Assembly (NCBI GenBank): GCA_032821775.1
Contig: JAVLRN010000005.1
Location: forward strand, 2,976,001-3,040,000
DNA length: 64,000 nucleotides
Source: Sanguinoderma infundibulare
Taxonomy: Eukaryota > Basidiomycota > Agaricomycetes > Polyporales > Polyporaceae
Reading direction: 5' to 3'
The translations under genes were made by a program, and so were the position numbers. This document shows, piece by piece, positions 20,038-32,300 of the stretch. Each line of letters begins with the position of its first letter. Position 1 is the stretch's first letter. The notes below the pieces were generated by a model that saw only the letters and a list, made by a program, of their open reading frames with translations, ran no database searches and was not told the origin of the DNA.

Positions 20038-22151
20038 ATGTCCTCCTCAGCCTGGACGACCGACGCCAACGAAGCCCTCAGCCTCTCGCTAGGTCTGTAT
20101 TTTTCCCACACGCCCTCCACGCCCTCGCGCTCACCGTCCCTCCCGCCCAGTGCGCGCCCCAGAGGATAAAGCCTCTTTGTGGTCAAGAGAAGTCTACGAA
20201 GGCTTCCACCCAACATTCACGTACCCAGTAAGTCGCCCGCCCTTCCCCGCCTCTCCGCGCCACAAACCGCCGCTTTCCAGTTATTCGGCGAGGAGGAGAA
20301 GATCTACGGCTACAAGGACCTCTCGATCGAGGTACGCGTCCACCCACGCGTCTCGCTAACCTCCGCTCACCTCTCCCCAGCTCAAATTCGCCTCCGGCTC
20401 ACTCGCACAATACCTCAAAGTCCACCAATCAGAACGGCTGCCTCCCTCGTCCGCCGTAGACGACATCGAAGACACCGTCTCCAAGTTCATCCCCGCAGGT
20501 TACTACACCGACGAGCAGAAATTCCTCGAACGCGTCAAACACGATGCCACCAACTTCAAGCCCTTCGGAGAGAAAATACATTCATACTCGCGAGCCTCCA
20601 TGCCACTCACAAAAGGCAAGAACGTCGCCATCTCTCAAGTCCTTTCCCCCGAGGACCAGGAGACCGTAGACTACGAGGTTTACCATGTGAGTCGCCCATT
20701 TTCGCTCTCTTCTATCCGGTGCCACGCCGCCATCTCGGTGGTTGGTAATTCCCTCTGTCCGATGGTCTCCTCGCCCAATGTAGCCAGGTCTTGATCTTGT
20801 GCCTCGCGCGCCTGGCGTCATCACGTCGAGGTGATGTTCGCCTTAGCCTGTCGCGCTCAAGCTAGGACGTTCGAGGCCCGGCACATCTGCGCAGACGCCT
20901 TGCGTCCTTAACCATGCTCTGCACGGCCGATAATCTTCCTCACCATGCATGTCCCGCTAGAACTCCTCCCCTTTGTTTTATCCGTCACGACTTCCCTGAA
21001 CCATGAACTCACGCCGCCCCTTCTAGAGCACGTGGAAGACACCAGGCTTCCGCGAATTCCACCGGAGAATGCAGCTCTACGTCCTCCTCTACATCGAGGG
21101 TGGCTCGTACATAAGCGAAGACGAGGACACGTGGGAGTTCGTCGTTCTTTACGAGAAGCGGAGGCGTCGGTCCTCGCCTGACATCACAACTTACCACTTC
21201 GTTGGCTACGCCACACTCTACCCCTTCTACTGCTTCCCCGAGCGCGTTCGCCTGCGTGTCTCCCAATTCCTCATCCTACCTCCATACCAGCAGGACGGAC
21301 ACGGTTCTGCGCTCTACACGGCCATCTACCAGCATGTCCTTGCGCAACCGCGTATCGCGGAACTCACCGTTGAAGACCCTGCGGAAGCCTTCGAGGATCT
21401 ACGCGACCGTAATGACTTGAAGATGCTCCTCGCGAACGAGAGGTTTATGCGTGAAGGTTTTGGTCCCGAGGCCGTGTCAAGCAACGGTGGCAAGGTCGGT
21501 GGCGTTGGCAATGGCCGCACGAAACACCGCACGAAAGGGCGGACAATGCGCGCAGGTGCAGGCAAGATGGGCCCGCCCGCCGATCGGACCTGGCTAGAGA
21601 AATGGCGAACAGAACTCAAGATTGCGGGGGTACGTATTCGGGCGCATTCATATTTTCGCCGTCGCTCACCAATGTCTCTTTTCGGGTGTTGATACTGCAT
21701 TCTATCTTCGGTTATCGGTCGTGTCTTTCCTGGTGCTTACAGCGGCAGTTCCACCGGCTCGTCGAGATGCTCATCCTGAAGCATATGGACCCTGGCGATG
21801 AACGTGGCAACCGCGCCTACCGCCTGCAGGTCAAGGAGCGGCTATACCGCTTCAATTACGTGCGTACCCCAGCCTTCCCTGCTTCTTAACCTTTCTTTTT
21901 ATCTCTTCCTTTCTACACCCCCACTTCTTTTTTCTTCACTTCCCGGCACTGCGGAGATCTACTCGGTTATTTCGCCCCATCTCTCTCGTAATTCGTCGCG
22001 TAATGCCAGGAAGTGCGCAACCACTGACTCAACCCTTGTACCACAGGAGGTCCTCATGCAACTCGACAAGCAGGAACGTCAGCAGAAGCTCGAGGAGACG
22101 TTCCAGAGCGTCATCGCCGACTACAGGCGCATCCTGGGGCACGTGCACTAG
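20038..22151 (+). CDS. HAT1: Histone acetyltransferase type B catalytic subunit HAT1, 437 aa
   Basis: Exons 20038-20092, 20151-20227, 20281-20331, 20381-20686, 21027-21629, 21743-21859 and 22047-22151 join in phase. HAT1 acetylates free histone H4 on Lys5 and Lys12 before deposition, normally with an RbAp46/48-type partner (Hat2). The N-terminal HAT1 domain is seen in SREVYEGFHPTFTYP, GYKDLSIELKFASGSLAQYL and PAGYYTDEQKF. The GNAT core follows, with HFVGYATLYPFYCFPE, VRLRVSQFLILPPYQ and the acetyl-CoA loop QQDGHGS near residue 254. The C-terminal part (EDPAEAFEDLRDRNDLKMLL and a basic helix) is typical. A Gly/Lys-rich insertion (about residues 310-345) is not part of the yeast protein as I recall it. 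Intron 4, at 340 nt, is long for this genome. Confidence 0.92.
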
Positions 22152-23834
22152 GGTTCGCCGTTCGCGGGCCTGCCGCGCGCTCGCGTCCATGTCAACGAAC
22201 CACAGGTGACGTGCCCGCCCGTAACGGCCCTCTAGGGTCTGGTCCCAAGATCTCACCCCTTGCGAGCCTCGAGGAACGCGGGTGTGGGCCTGGGGCCTGG
22301 GGCTGCCTGGATTGCATTTGGAACTCGATGCTTCGGCGACTCGGGACCTCGGGCGTTTGGGTTCTCGTTCTCTGCATTCACCGTTGTGGCTTGACGCAGT
22401 CGCGGATACCCGGCGCTGCGCTTCGGTTCGATTTGGTATGGACATATACGGCCTTTCCAGGATTTTGAGCGTCAACTGCCTACTATCTGCCTCCTTCCCT
22501 GTAATCTACGCTCGATACGGACGGCTACCAGTCACGACTTACCCGACTAGGACTGCACGGTGGCACGACTGCACGATCGGTGCAACATGATTCCGATTCG
22601 TGGTCCGACAGTCTGCGGTTTGCGGTCAGGAACGTGGTTGGAGTCAACGTCCTCGGCGCCGTCGTCGATGTGGAGGCCGAATTGGTTGTACATCATGTCT
22701 GTTTGTGAACGGTTGGTTATGGCCGTTGTTTGGACTGCGGGAACGGTAATGGTTTATCTGGCCGCTCTCCCTTGTTTTCTCTGGACGTGTTTCAACTTGG
22801 TTTAGGCCTTTATTCCTCTCGTCCCCATCCCCGTCTGTTTCCCCACTCTCTTCCCCACGCCTGATTCGCCTTACTTCCATGTATCCTGTCGCCCATTGTT
22901 TCTTCTGTCCATGTCCCCGTCCTCGTCCCCGTCTCCGTCTCTGTCCTCACGGCCTGGCCGATCTCCTCGGGCCTCCGCGTTTTGTTCTCGTCAGTTTGCA
23001 GTCTACAGTTTCTTGTTTTTTGCTTTACGTCCCACTGTCTCCTCTCCTCTATCGCACTCGCATACTCTGCATCGCATTTGCATTTGGTCTCCTGTCTAGT
23101 AGTCCCTGTCGCCAGTCAGTAGCTAGTACTTATATCCTTATGTAACGCACACTAGGCTCTTTTCACAATTTACGTCCCTCTCGTCGTGCTCTCGTACGCG
23201 TTTTCCGTCGGCCGCGAACCACATGTTCCGTTGTGAGGGCGGTGAAGTGGGTCCCGGCGCGCAATTGGAGTGGCGCAGCACGCATGTGCCCATCGCTTCC
23301 CTGTCTCTTCGCTCTTGTGATTGTTGCGGACATACCAAGACGGGTGCCTGGAAAACCATGTATCTCGGTCGCTCTGCGATTGGTCCGGAGATGGCTGAGC
23401 TTCGACGGCGCATGGCGAACGCCAACGCCGCGCGCAATTAAGCTTTATGGGCGCGAGGCCGTCGCTGCCACCTCCCCCACAGGAAGAGTTCTAAAACAAA
23501 GCTAGGCTTCGAGTGGTTCGCATGCTAATGCAATCGAATGGACGGGGATGTGTGTATTGTTGCGGTCTAAGTGGTCAAACCACTATAATAGTTCGTGCTA
23601 CCTATGCTAAGAAAATGAATGTGCGGTGAAGCGTTACGCGGCGGTGATAGTGGGATACATGTACACAGTGGTGGTATTGAGATAAGTGTACATATGGGAG
23701 GTAGGAAGCGGGGACGCGCGATTGGCGGGTGGGTCAGGAACCAGGGGCGGGAGAATGAGAATCCAATGGACTAGTAGTGGCTTCACGCCGCTTCATCGAA
23801 CTCTGCGTCCGTGTTTTCACCACGTCTGAGTCCG
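22152..23834. other. Intergenic region, CT-rich tract, nothing assigned
   Basis: This interval lies between the 3' ends of HAT1 (+) and the F-box-like gene (-). About 22860-23140 is pyrimidine-rich with CCNCGTCC-like low complexity. A short ORF at 23223-23441 contains CDCCGHTKT, which looks like half of a GATA finger but lacks the second Cys pair. Nothing here could be supported as a gene. Confidence 0.4.
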
Positions 23835-25676
23835 TCATGGGTCAGGCTGGAGCTCGAGCTTGCCGTCATTGTCTGCCGCGGATTGGCTGTCGCCGGGCAC
23901 GCTGAGCGTAGAAGAGTCGTCGTCTCCGTCTCCGTCTCCGCCTTCCTCTTCGTCTTCCTCTTCGCTTTCGTCCCTTGCGGCGTCTTGCGGGCCTGGGCCT
24001 TCGAGTTCGTCAGGGACGGGCTGCACGGGCGTTTTGTGAGCGACCTAGAGCACGAGTATAAGTTAGACGTACGGAAAGAGCGAGAACGCACCGTAACGCA
24101 GAAGAACATGAGCTTCCCGGCCCTCTCCAGCGTGCCCAGGTCGTCCATGAAGCGTCCCGCCAATGGCGGCCGCGATCGGGTGCAGCGCATGTGGAACACA
24201 AACTTGCGCAGGGCCGGGAGCGCGAGCAACGCCGTCACCAACGGGTACATGTCGAACCCGCAGACGAGGTCGTCGCCGTCCGCGGCGCCGTCGGCGAGGA
24301 CGTGGAGCGCGATGTACTTGAGCGATGGGAAACGGCAGGAGGTGAGGATCTCGACGTACCCGTCGAGCGCTGCGGTGAGGATCGAGCGGGCGTCGGGGAC
24401 GGCGCTGGAGACATCAAGGTAGAGGCGCATGCATTGGAGGTTCGTGCATGCGGAGAGGCCGAGGATGGACCAGTTTCCGGCAAGTCCTGGGCGCGGGCGG
24501 TCAGGCTCTCTCAGCGACACTACTGGCCATTGCGGCACGACGGGCTCACTTACCTTCGTGAGCGGCTGCGACCGTGTAGGGACAATCGAAGTCGAGCACA
24601 CGGAGTGCGGGCCCGAGCCCGCGAAAGAAGTTGCCGTATTTTTGGAGCAGGCGCTGTGCCTCGGCCTCGATATCGATGTCGGTCTTGCGCATGATGTGGT
24701 AGGCGACGTCCAACTCCAGCGCGGCGTCCTGTAGAGATCCGAAGCGGCGCAGGGCGTAGAGAAGCATCGGCAGCCAGCGGTCGTCCAGGCCCGGGATTTT
24801 GAGTGAGCGGATGCTGACGTCGCCGCAAGCGGGCAGCTCGCCCGCCTCGAGGAGGCCCTCGGGGGAGGGCATGAACCGCTCAGGGATGACCATCGTGTCC
24901 AGGATGGAGAACTCGAGCGAGGCGATGGACGAGAAGAGGCCGACGATGTTGAGCATGCACTGGAAGTCCTCCGGGAAGCAGCCCTTCAGCTCGAACGACA
25001 GCCGGCGCAGGCACGGTCGGACGGCGGGCGGGGGGATCGCACAGGGCTTGAACGTCATGGGCACGTCGACGAAGTGCAGGTCGCGCAGCCGCGGCATCGA
25101 GGCGGCATGCTCGACGATGAAGTGCACGTACGTCGGGAGAGGCTGGGGTGCGGCCGTCGTCCAGTCTTCGTCTTTGCCGCGGAGGATGAGCACCCGGACG
25201 CTTTTGCGGAGGCCTGGGATGAGGGGGAGGTCCGCGGCGAAGCTGAGGAGTTGATTCACGCCGGCGAGCTCGACTGTATGGAACAGATGACGACGGGCGA
25301 CATATGTCCACTCCTTGCAGACCAACGAGGCGGTTTTCAACGCGGCCGCGTCAGAGTGCAAGTGGTCGATGATCATATGTTCCAACTCGAGTGGCAAACT
25401 CGGAGTCGGACTTGAATCGGAGGAGGGGAATGCGATATCAGTTTTTGCCTCTTTACCGTACTCTGGAGCTAGACGTAGTGATGAAGGTTGCAGAAACCCG
25501 TTGACAGGTTGGGAGTGGGCATTCAAGCGAAAGATAAAGGAGCGAGTGAAGATATACGCCACCAAAGCGCAAGATGCGGCGGCCAAAAGGACGACAAAGC
25601 GATCTGGGAAGACGATAGTGGAGTGTGAGCAACCACAACATTTGAAAATTTGAAGGTAGAGAGATCTCCATACCAT
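23835..25676 (-). CDS. F-box-like protein with N-terminal hydrophobic segment, about 575 aa
   Basis: Exons 25676-24554, 24486-24092 and 24044-23835 join in phase. An F-box-like helix cluster near residues 95-140 reads SLPLELEHMIIDHLHSDAAA and LVCKEWTYVARRHLF. It is followed by leucine-rich-repeat-like segments (MPRLRDLHFVDVP, CLRRLSFELKG, ALRVLDFDCPYTV, LQCMRLYLDVS, FPSLKYIALHVL) and a strongly acidic tail (ESEEEDEEEGGDGDGDDD). F-box proteins usually recruit substrates to SCF ubiquitin ligases, and agaricomycetes carry large lineage-specific families of them. The N-terminus contains a membrane-type segment (VVLLAAASCALVAYIF) that is unusual for this class, so the true start may be further in. 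Another ATG at 25680 is in a different frame. Confidence 0.65.
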
Positions 25677-27010
25677 CCATTAGAAGTGGGGTTACACAGA
25701 GGTGACAAATGGGCATGGCCAGCACTGAAAAAGTCTAAGTTAAGGGAAGAAAGCGGTAGTTGTACAGAAATCCTGCTTAAATACTCGTATGGGTTGCTGA
25801 GCTGAGATCCTCTCCCTTTGTGAGCTGGCCATGGGGCCAAAGCGGATGGGCAAAGGCAGTGTTAAGCGATGCAATTGAAAGGACCTTTGTTCTGGAGAAG
25901 GATGAACCATAGCACAAACTTTTGACAGTTGTTGTAAGGCTACTGTACGGTGTTTTCAAAGTGAATTTAACACCCTGCGACGAGCAAGGCAGATGACCAC
26001 AGACAAACCATCCTGGATCCTGTTGGCACCCAGAAGTTAGTAGCTCTTGGCCGGACAGACGGTTAGAACGGGTAGATCTGTGCACGTGTGTATCATACCG
26101 TACTCTCCAGCCCCTGTTAGAGATGGTTAAGCCACCGTGGATTCTTGATGGTGTTGAACTGTGAACGACGGCCGGACGATGACGGTGACCTGGCTTGTCA
26201 ATGGCAGTTAACGGCCTGTCGGGCCGGCTTCGGGCGTTTAAATTACCATTTGCGGCAATGATCGCCTTGAGTCAAGAGTCAAGTCGTCGTTCTTCGCTGC
26301 CTGGCACCTGATGCCACGCGCACCTTTTGCATCTCGGTTGCATCAATCAGCAAGCATCTTTCGTGATGTCTTGGTCACCTTATTTGTACTGTATGCACAA
26401 GGGTAAGTCCTACTTGTTACGTAATCTCCTTCCTTGGAACCTTTCTGACCATCTGTCGGTTGAAGCCAGGTTGGTGACAGACTGCGATCAGTACTGGTCC
26501 TGCCGGATTGTCAATACCGTCTGCAACATTGGAGGATGGGGCCCAAAATATCCTCCCATTCATTCACGATCCCGCCTTGGATTAGTTGAGAATAGGCGAA
26601 CACTGTAACGTGACATTCGACGATGGATAGCCCTGGGCACCGCTCCCCGACCTGGTGCGATCCTACATTGAACCTATCCGCATTTTCTTTTAAACTTCTA
26701 CGGAACTGTGATCATGAAGCTAAAGCTTGTGGCTTCACCCCGACCAATCTCTATAGATGACTACATATCTCACTTCCAAGCTTCCATCCAATGTGATCCG
26801 TGCAGTCAACGTGCAGTATTTCAAAGCGTCAGCATGTCAAGTTCCAGGCGTCAGCCAAGCCTCGCCGTTCCGTAATGTTCCTCGCGCGTTCCGAACACGG
26901 AACCATGTTCCCATGGGTTTCCATCTGTCGTTCAACCGGTACGGGCGGCTGGGGCTGGCCGTACTTATTGGACAAGGTACCCTTAGTTCTCTTCCTAAAC
27001 GACCCCCACA
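25677..27010. other. Gene-free region, nothing recognised
   Basis: About 1.3 kb lies between the start of the F-box-like gene (-) and the small gene at 27011 (+). It is AT-richer than the flanks. Short ORFs at 26327 and 26757-27083 show no domain and no consistent splice pattern. Confidence 0.4.
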
Positions 27011-27571
27011 ATGTCCCAAGAGGCAATCAGAGGTAAGCACGTATTTTACGCCCGTGGACGAGATCCAGCGCTTGGAAAGCTAACGCCGCATAACTGGACA
27101 CTAGCATACTACAATTGTGGCCTCGAGCAAGCCGCCGCGGCGGAGGCCGCCAGAAAAATCGGGTTGCCATCCAGCGTGCACGAGAAGGGCGAGTTCGATG
27201 GCCCGTCGTGGGCCTTGTACCGCTACTGGCTATCCCAAGATCCGTCCTTTCGCTATGCACAGTCAGGTACGCTTGTTTTTAATGACGGTGACTCGTACGA
27301 TCCCAGCTTCGTGATTGACCGCATGCAATCGCTGCAGGTGCTGAGTTGCGCGAGCAGCTGCAACGATTGCGCTTCCGGCCGGAGATCGTCCCGCTCGCGT
27401 CGTTCGGGGAGGGCTTTGTTCCCCACCTGGACGCGCGCAGCTGGGCGCGACGGCTCGCGTCGGACGTATGCAAGGCGTCAAGGTGAGCGTGATCAGATGG
27501 ATTTTTGTAGTCAGATGACGAATTTTGCTTTGGTGCGTAGCTTACCCCCGATGCCGCCGGCGAAACTTTGA
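27011..27571 (+). CDS. Small hypothetical protein, four exons, 119 aa
   Basis: I do not recognise a family. Exons 27011-27032, 27105-27266, 27338-27482 and 27541-27571 use GTAAGC, GTACGC and GTGAGC donors and CTAG, GCAG and GTAG acceptors, and all three phases agree. The product has an Ala/Glu-rich helix (LEQAAAAEAARKIGLP), an aromatic segment (GPSWALYRYWLSQDPSFRYA), a charged helix (AELREQLQRLRFRPEIVPLA) and a compact C-terminal part (GEGFVPHLDARSWARRLA). No signal peptide, membrane segment or cysteine pattern is evident. Three short introns that all preserve frame make a chance ORF unlikely, but expression is unproven. Confidence 0.5.
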   Translation: MSQEAIRGKHVFYARGRDPALGKLTPHNWTLAYYNCGLEQAAAAEAARKIGLPSSVHEKGEFDGPSWALYRYWLSQDPSFRYAQSGTLVFNDGDSYDPSFVIDRMQSLQVLSCASSCNDCASGRRSSRSRRSGRALFPTWTRAAGRDGSRRTYARRQGERDQMDFCSQMTNFALVRSLPPMPPAKL

Positions 27572-28255
27572 ATATGAAGGTGGGAGTCCGAGTCGGTTGC
27601 GATCAGCCATAGATCGCGAGCTGATTGCATTGCAGAAGTCGCGGGGAGGGGCGGTTCACTGTAAAAGGACCATGAATTATTCGTCTCTCTAGAAGATGTA
27701 TCAATCGCTCGCGTAAGAAGCAGGAACTGTACCAGAAATCAACTATACTTGCTTGCACTGAGCACCACGGTCATGGATCATATAATGGACTCTAGAACTC
27801 TTGGCCGCCTTTTGTATTCGAGGTGAGTGAACTATTCAAACCTCACAACGTAGGATCTCACTTTGTTGACACACGCCCCATGCATTCCGCAAGTCTGACG
27901 GTGCGGACCATGGAGCGCAGCCACGGTGAGAAGTCCTCCAAGCATCTTCTGGCAAATTGCTCCGTCGCGCACGCGGTTGGTTGGGACTTGGTAAGATGTT
28001 CATCGTTCATCGATGGCCGACAAGGGAACAAGCATATATCCATCTTGTGACAGGGAAATTTCGGCTCAAAAGAAAGTCTCACTATACGACGTGTAAATGG
28101 CACTGCAGTTTCATACGCGGGCGTATTCATACACGGTACACCGAAACTTCCGTGCTGGGCTGCTTTCGCCTTGAGCTTCGCGTCTTCCATCACGCCTACT
28201 TTCCACCAAAGATAGTCACGAAGGTAGTCGACTGGTACCTGAAGAGCATGATTGG
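27572..28255. other. Intergenic region, nothing recognised
   Basis: It lies between the 3' ends of the small plus-strand gene and the MIF-like gene (-). No domain-bearing ORF was seen. Confidence 0.4.
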
Positions 28256-28779
28256 TCAGACAATTGCGTCATTGAGCATTATTATAGGAGCGCACCCAAT
28301 GTTGGCCCTCCCAGGATCGTTGAAAACACTGCGAAACGGTTGGTGAAGGCACGACGAGGATCGCAACAAGACTCTTAACATGTAACCCCTGTCATGAGGA
28401 ACGCCAAGCTTCTCCTTGAGGAAGGCGAAGAAAGCCTTGGAGTACTTCTCCGTGTTCTCGGGTTGGAGGTTGTCGAGGCTGGTCTAGAGGCATACGTCGT
28501 TCATGCATCGAGCTGAGATGGTAGAGACAGGACGAACCACGGTGAGGAGGAGGGCGGGGTCAAAGGTTCCCGCCCAGGAGAGGTTCTGCTCTTGGACAAG
28601 ATGGACAGCGATGTAGCCCTCCGGCTTCCCCAAGGTCTCCGCTGAGAACTATACAGAAAACGCTAATGTCAGTAAGACGGTACACGATTCTCGATGGTCA
28701 ACCTTACCTTTGAGAACTCCTTGATGAACCCCTTGGGATCGTTGACGGTAACGTTAGTCTTGATTTCGAGAGCGGGCAT
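28256..28779 (-). CDS. MIF/tautomerase superfamily protein, 119 aa
   Basis: Exons 28779-28708, 28648-28538, 28483-28380 and 28328-28256 join in phase. The family folds as small trimers and uses the N-terminal proline (after Met removal) as catalytic base for keto-enol tautomerisation. The start MPALEIKTNV supplies that Pro2. Further family marks are LGKPEGYIAVHL, WAGTFDPALLL, SLDNL, KYSKAFFAFLKEKLGV and RGYIVFND. Length fits the usual 110-120 residues. The physiological substrate of fungal MIF homologs is not established, so none is named. The last donor (GTTAAG) and the donor after exon 2 (GTTCGT) are weak, but phase and homology both require them. It is divergent from the amidohydrolase gene. 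Confidence 0.85.
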
Positions 28780-29371
28780 GGTGAAGGTTAGAAGAAAAGA
28801 GACGTGGTGAGAGAGGACCTATGACGCGATAGACATCGAACTATTTATCCCCTCTCGGCAATGGTCATGAGTTCTCGGCGGGTTTCCGAACGTCTGCTAT
28901 CGTAAGCACATCTTTTGCGTCCCGATTCACTGCGTGAGTGTGAAGGCGTCTCTCTTTCCGACCATTGTCGAGCAACGAGAGAGCTTGAAACGAGGAATCA
29001 AGCAGAGAGGAGTCGTAAAAGATCGTGTACGAGAAGAGGAAGGGTCAGGAAGGGTCGGGCAGGGTCGCTTGCAACTTGTCGGAGGACTCCGAGTCGAGCG
29101 GGTGTCAGGGGATCGGCGCCCGGGCCGGCACTCTCGCACGTCGTCGACGGCAGCGAGCACGCGCGATCCTTGGTCGGCGTTCGCGTTCGCGCGGTGTGGC
29201 CGTGAGGTGCAACTCGCTTCCCAGCTTGCAACTGTTTCCCTCCACTCCCTCGCCCTCCTCAGTCTCTGGGATAAACAACGCAGCATCGCAGAGCGATTGT
29301 AAGAAGCCTTTCACCCCGAGTTCCAGAACTGAACTAACACCATGTCTTCTCCAGGTTGAAGGGAGCTCAGC
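28780..29371. promoter_or_regulatory. Divergent intergenic region, MIF-like (-) / amidohydrolase (+)
   Basis: The 592 bp between start codons hold both promoters. On the minus strand GATAAATAG at 28852-28844 is a TATA-like word about 65 bp before the MIF-like ATG. ORFs covering 28915-29459 show no domain and probably reflect base composition. Confidence 0.45.
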
Positions 29372-32300
29372 ATGGTTCCCAGCGATGAGAAGCGCGATTA
29401 CTACCTCGCTCGCCCTCAGCCTGCGACGTATGTGCGTGCGCCGAGGACCCGTTTGGTGAAGACTGTGTTGCTCTTGTCTTCTGTTGCACTGCTTTCTACA
29501 CTCTACCCCGTGTCCTGGACGCCCACCGGCCTATTCAGCTACAACATCTCCTCCCACTCAGCGTCTTTCGCCGACGTCGCTGATCAATGGAGGGATGACG
29601 TTTGGCCAATCCGTGAGCAAACTCCTTGGGACATCTCCACCGACTTCCCCTTCCCCCGAAAGCTCGAGTATGACGTGACCGAGGGCACTTGGTTGCGCCT
29701 TGATGTGCACCCCAACACCGGTGAGGTCATCTTCGATATGCTTGGCGATATATATTGTCTCCCTGCCAGCGCATACAGCGCGTCTGTGCTGGCCGCTGGG
29801 GTCCACACTCGTGCCATTCCTGTCCTGCAGGGTGTTCCACACGACTCCGACCCTCACTTCTCTCCCGATGGAACCCAGTTCGTGTTTCGGAGTGACGCTG
29901 GGCTTGGCGTCGAGAATATTTGGGTGAAGCCATGGAACGGCTGCGAAGCGTCCGACCTTCGTTCTATTCACGCCACGGGCGACCTGGCCAAAGCGCTCAT
30001 AAACCAGGAAGAAGAGGAGGAGCTTCTTGCCAGCGGCACCCAGGAGACACCAGAGAGGAAGTATCATAGGTTGCTTCGCGAGGGCAGAGTTGACGGTGCG
30101 TTCTCCATGTCTTGCCGGTCGACGGGTGCGGATTTCTTATCGTCCCGTGCGTGTGGTGTGTACGACAACACGTTCTGCAGCTGAACGCGTCACAAATGAG
30201 ACCTACCGATGGGTTTCAGACGCGCGCTTCCACCCAGACGGCACCAAAGTCGTCGGGACCAAGTGGTTCACTTCTAGCCGCAGTCTTGGTGCGGGAGAGG
30301 CTTGGGAGTTTCCCATCCCGGACGGATGCGCGAGCTCAATCCACGCCGGCAGTGGAAAGCGCTTGGTTGGCCGTGCCCTTCCTCTTGGCTGGAGCACGGA
30401 GAACTACGGTGACCAGCAAGTCGGGCCGGAACAATTCATCTGGAAGGGAAACGATACTCTCATTTACTCGAAAAACGTCCGCGACACCGACGGTGCCTGG
30501 CAATACAGCAAGGGTGGGTCAATGTGCGTTTGAACTGCCTGAGTAAACTGTGCTAACATCCCTCGAGACGTCTACAAGGGCATTAACGCCATCTTTTCGA
30601 CCAATGTGAGCTCAGGACAAACCGCCGTGCTTGTTGAGGCCAACCCAGGCGGTGCCACCCGACCCGAGCTTTCACGGGATGGCCGTACTTTGGCCTTCGT
30701 CCGTCGTGTCCGCGATAAGGAAGCCCTGGTTCTCAAGTGAGTTGGGCTGTTCTCGTTTTGGTGATGCATATAATGACATTCAAATCTAGGGACTTGGAAA
30801 GTGGCACGCTTCGCAACATCTGGTACGGCCTCACCTATGACCTGAGCATCGTTTCCGCCCCAATGGGCACTTACCCGTCTTTTGCGTTTACTCCAAATGA
30901 CAACGCAATCATCGTCTGGGCTGCCGGAAAGATCTACCATGTCCCTCTCTCGACGAACGAGATCGGCGAGCGTGTCGCCGCTGGCGAGCCCCAAGTCATC
31001 CCTTTCCAAGCTCATATCGAGAAGCGCATCGCGGAGACGCGGTCCACGAAGACGAACATCAAGGCCGTCGAAACTGCCGATACTCAACGCGTGTACTCCT
31101 TCCATGAGCTCCGCGTCGACGAGGCGGGCGAGTACGTCGTCTTCCAAGCTGCCGGCGCGACTTACGTTCAGAAGGTCGAGGGCGAGGGCAAGCACTACGC
31201 ACAGCCAGTTCCCGTCCATGACAGCAAGGCGCCGTACTACTCTCCGTCGTTCGTGCCGGGCTCTCCGAATCTCATTTTGCACGCACGCTGGTCTGACGCG
31301 GAGTTCACAACTCTGGAGCTTGCGAACCTCACGTCTGGGACTGCGCACGTGCTAACCGGCCTCTCCTTCGGACGTTACTACTCCCCCATTTTATGTGCTT
31401 GCCCGGGATCAAAACGTCAGATCGCGTTCCTCCGCAAGGGTGGAGACTACCTTACCGGAGATGTCGTCGCGACTGCCGGCGCAGGTCTGTACATCGGCGA
31501 GCTGACGCTTCCCTCTGGCCCCCACAACAAGGTCGCGGTCAAGAACGTCAAGTTCGTGCCTTCCGAGATCAACACGGACGACGTTCTGACCACACAGCTC
31601 CAGTTCCTCCAGAAGAACAAGAAGCTCCTCGTCTCGTCGCCCCAACGCGCATTCGTCATCGACCTCGCGGCCGGCCCCGACGAGAATGGAGAATACAAGC
31701 ACGAGACGCTCGCCAACGGCCGCATGTCCTCTGAGCTCGTCGTCCCGCCGCCGACCGCGGACTCGGTGAAGAGTGGGCGGAGCCCGGTCGCGATCGTGGA
31801 CTTCCACCATGTGTACTATGCGCCTGCTGTCGCGGCTGACGACGCCGTGTGGAGCAAACCCACGAATACGACCAAGGGTTTGCAGAGGCTCAGCGTTGAT
31901 GGTGGCCATTCTATCACTTGGAGTGCGGATGGGTCGAAGCTTTTCTGGTTCCTTGGTACGTCGGAGTTCAAGTTCTGTTTCAGGTTTCTCGAGCGTCCCG
32001 GCTGATCGTTCGCTTCCAGGTCCCTACCTCCACTACGTCGACGTTTCGAGGTTGAGTGCTTGTGCCATGGCCGCTCAGAAGGACACACTGACCTTCGGCA
32101 TCGAGTGCACGAAGAGCCACCCGAAATACCAGGAAATCGTGGTGGAGTATCCGAGCGACATCGCGCGCCTGAAGGAAGAGGCTGCCGCCTTCGCTGTGGC
32201 CAAGTACGGCAAGTCGGAGGATGCGAGCTCGAATGCGGAGTACTTTATCCTCGCGAACGCCACCTTGGTGACGATGAGCACTGGCAACATTCACAATGAT

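Noticed and set aside
23223..23441. A 72-residue ORF with C-x2-C-G-x-T-K-T, like the first half of a GATA zinc finger.
   Set aside because: The second Cys pair and the LCNACG block are absent, there is no splice site to supply them, and the ORF lies in the 3' flank of HAT1.
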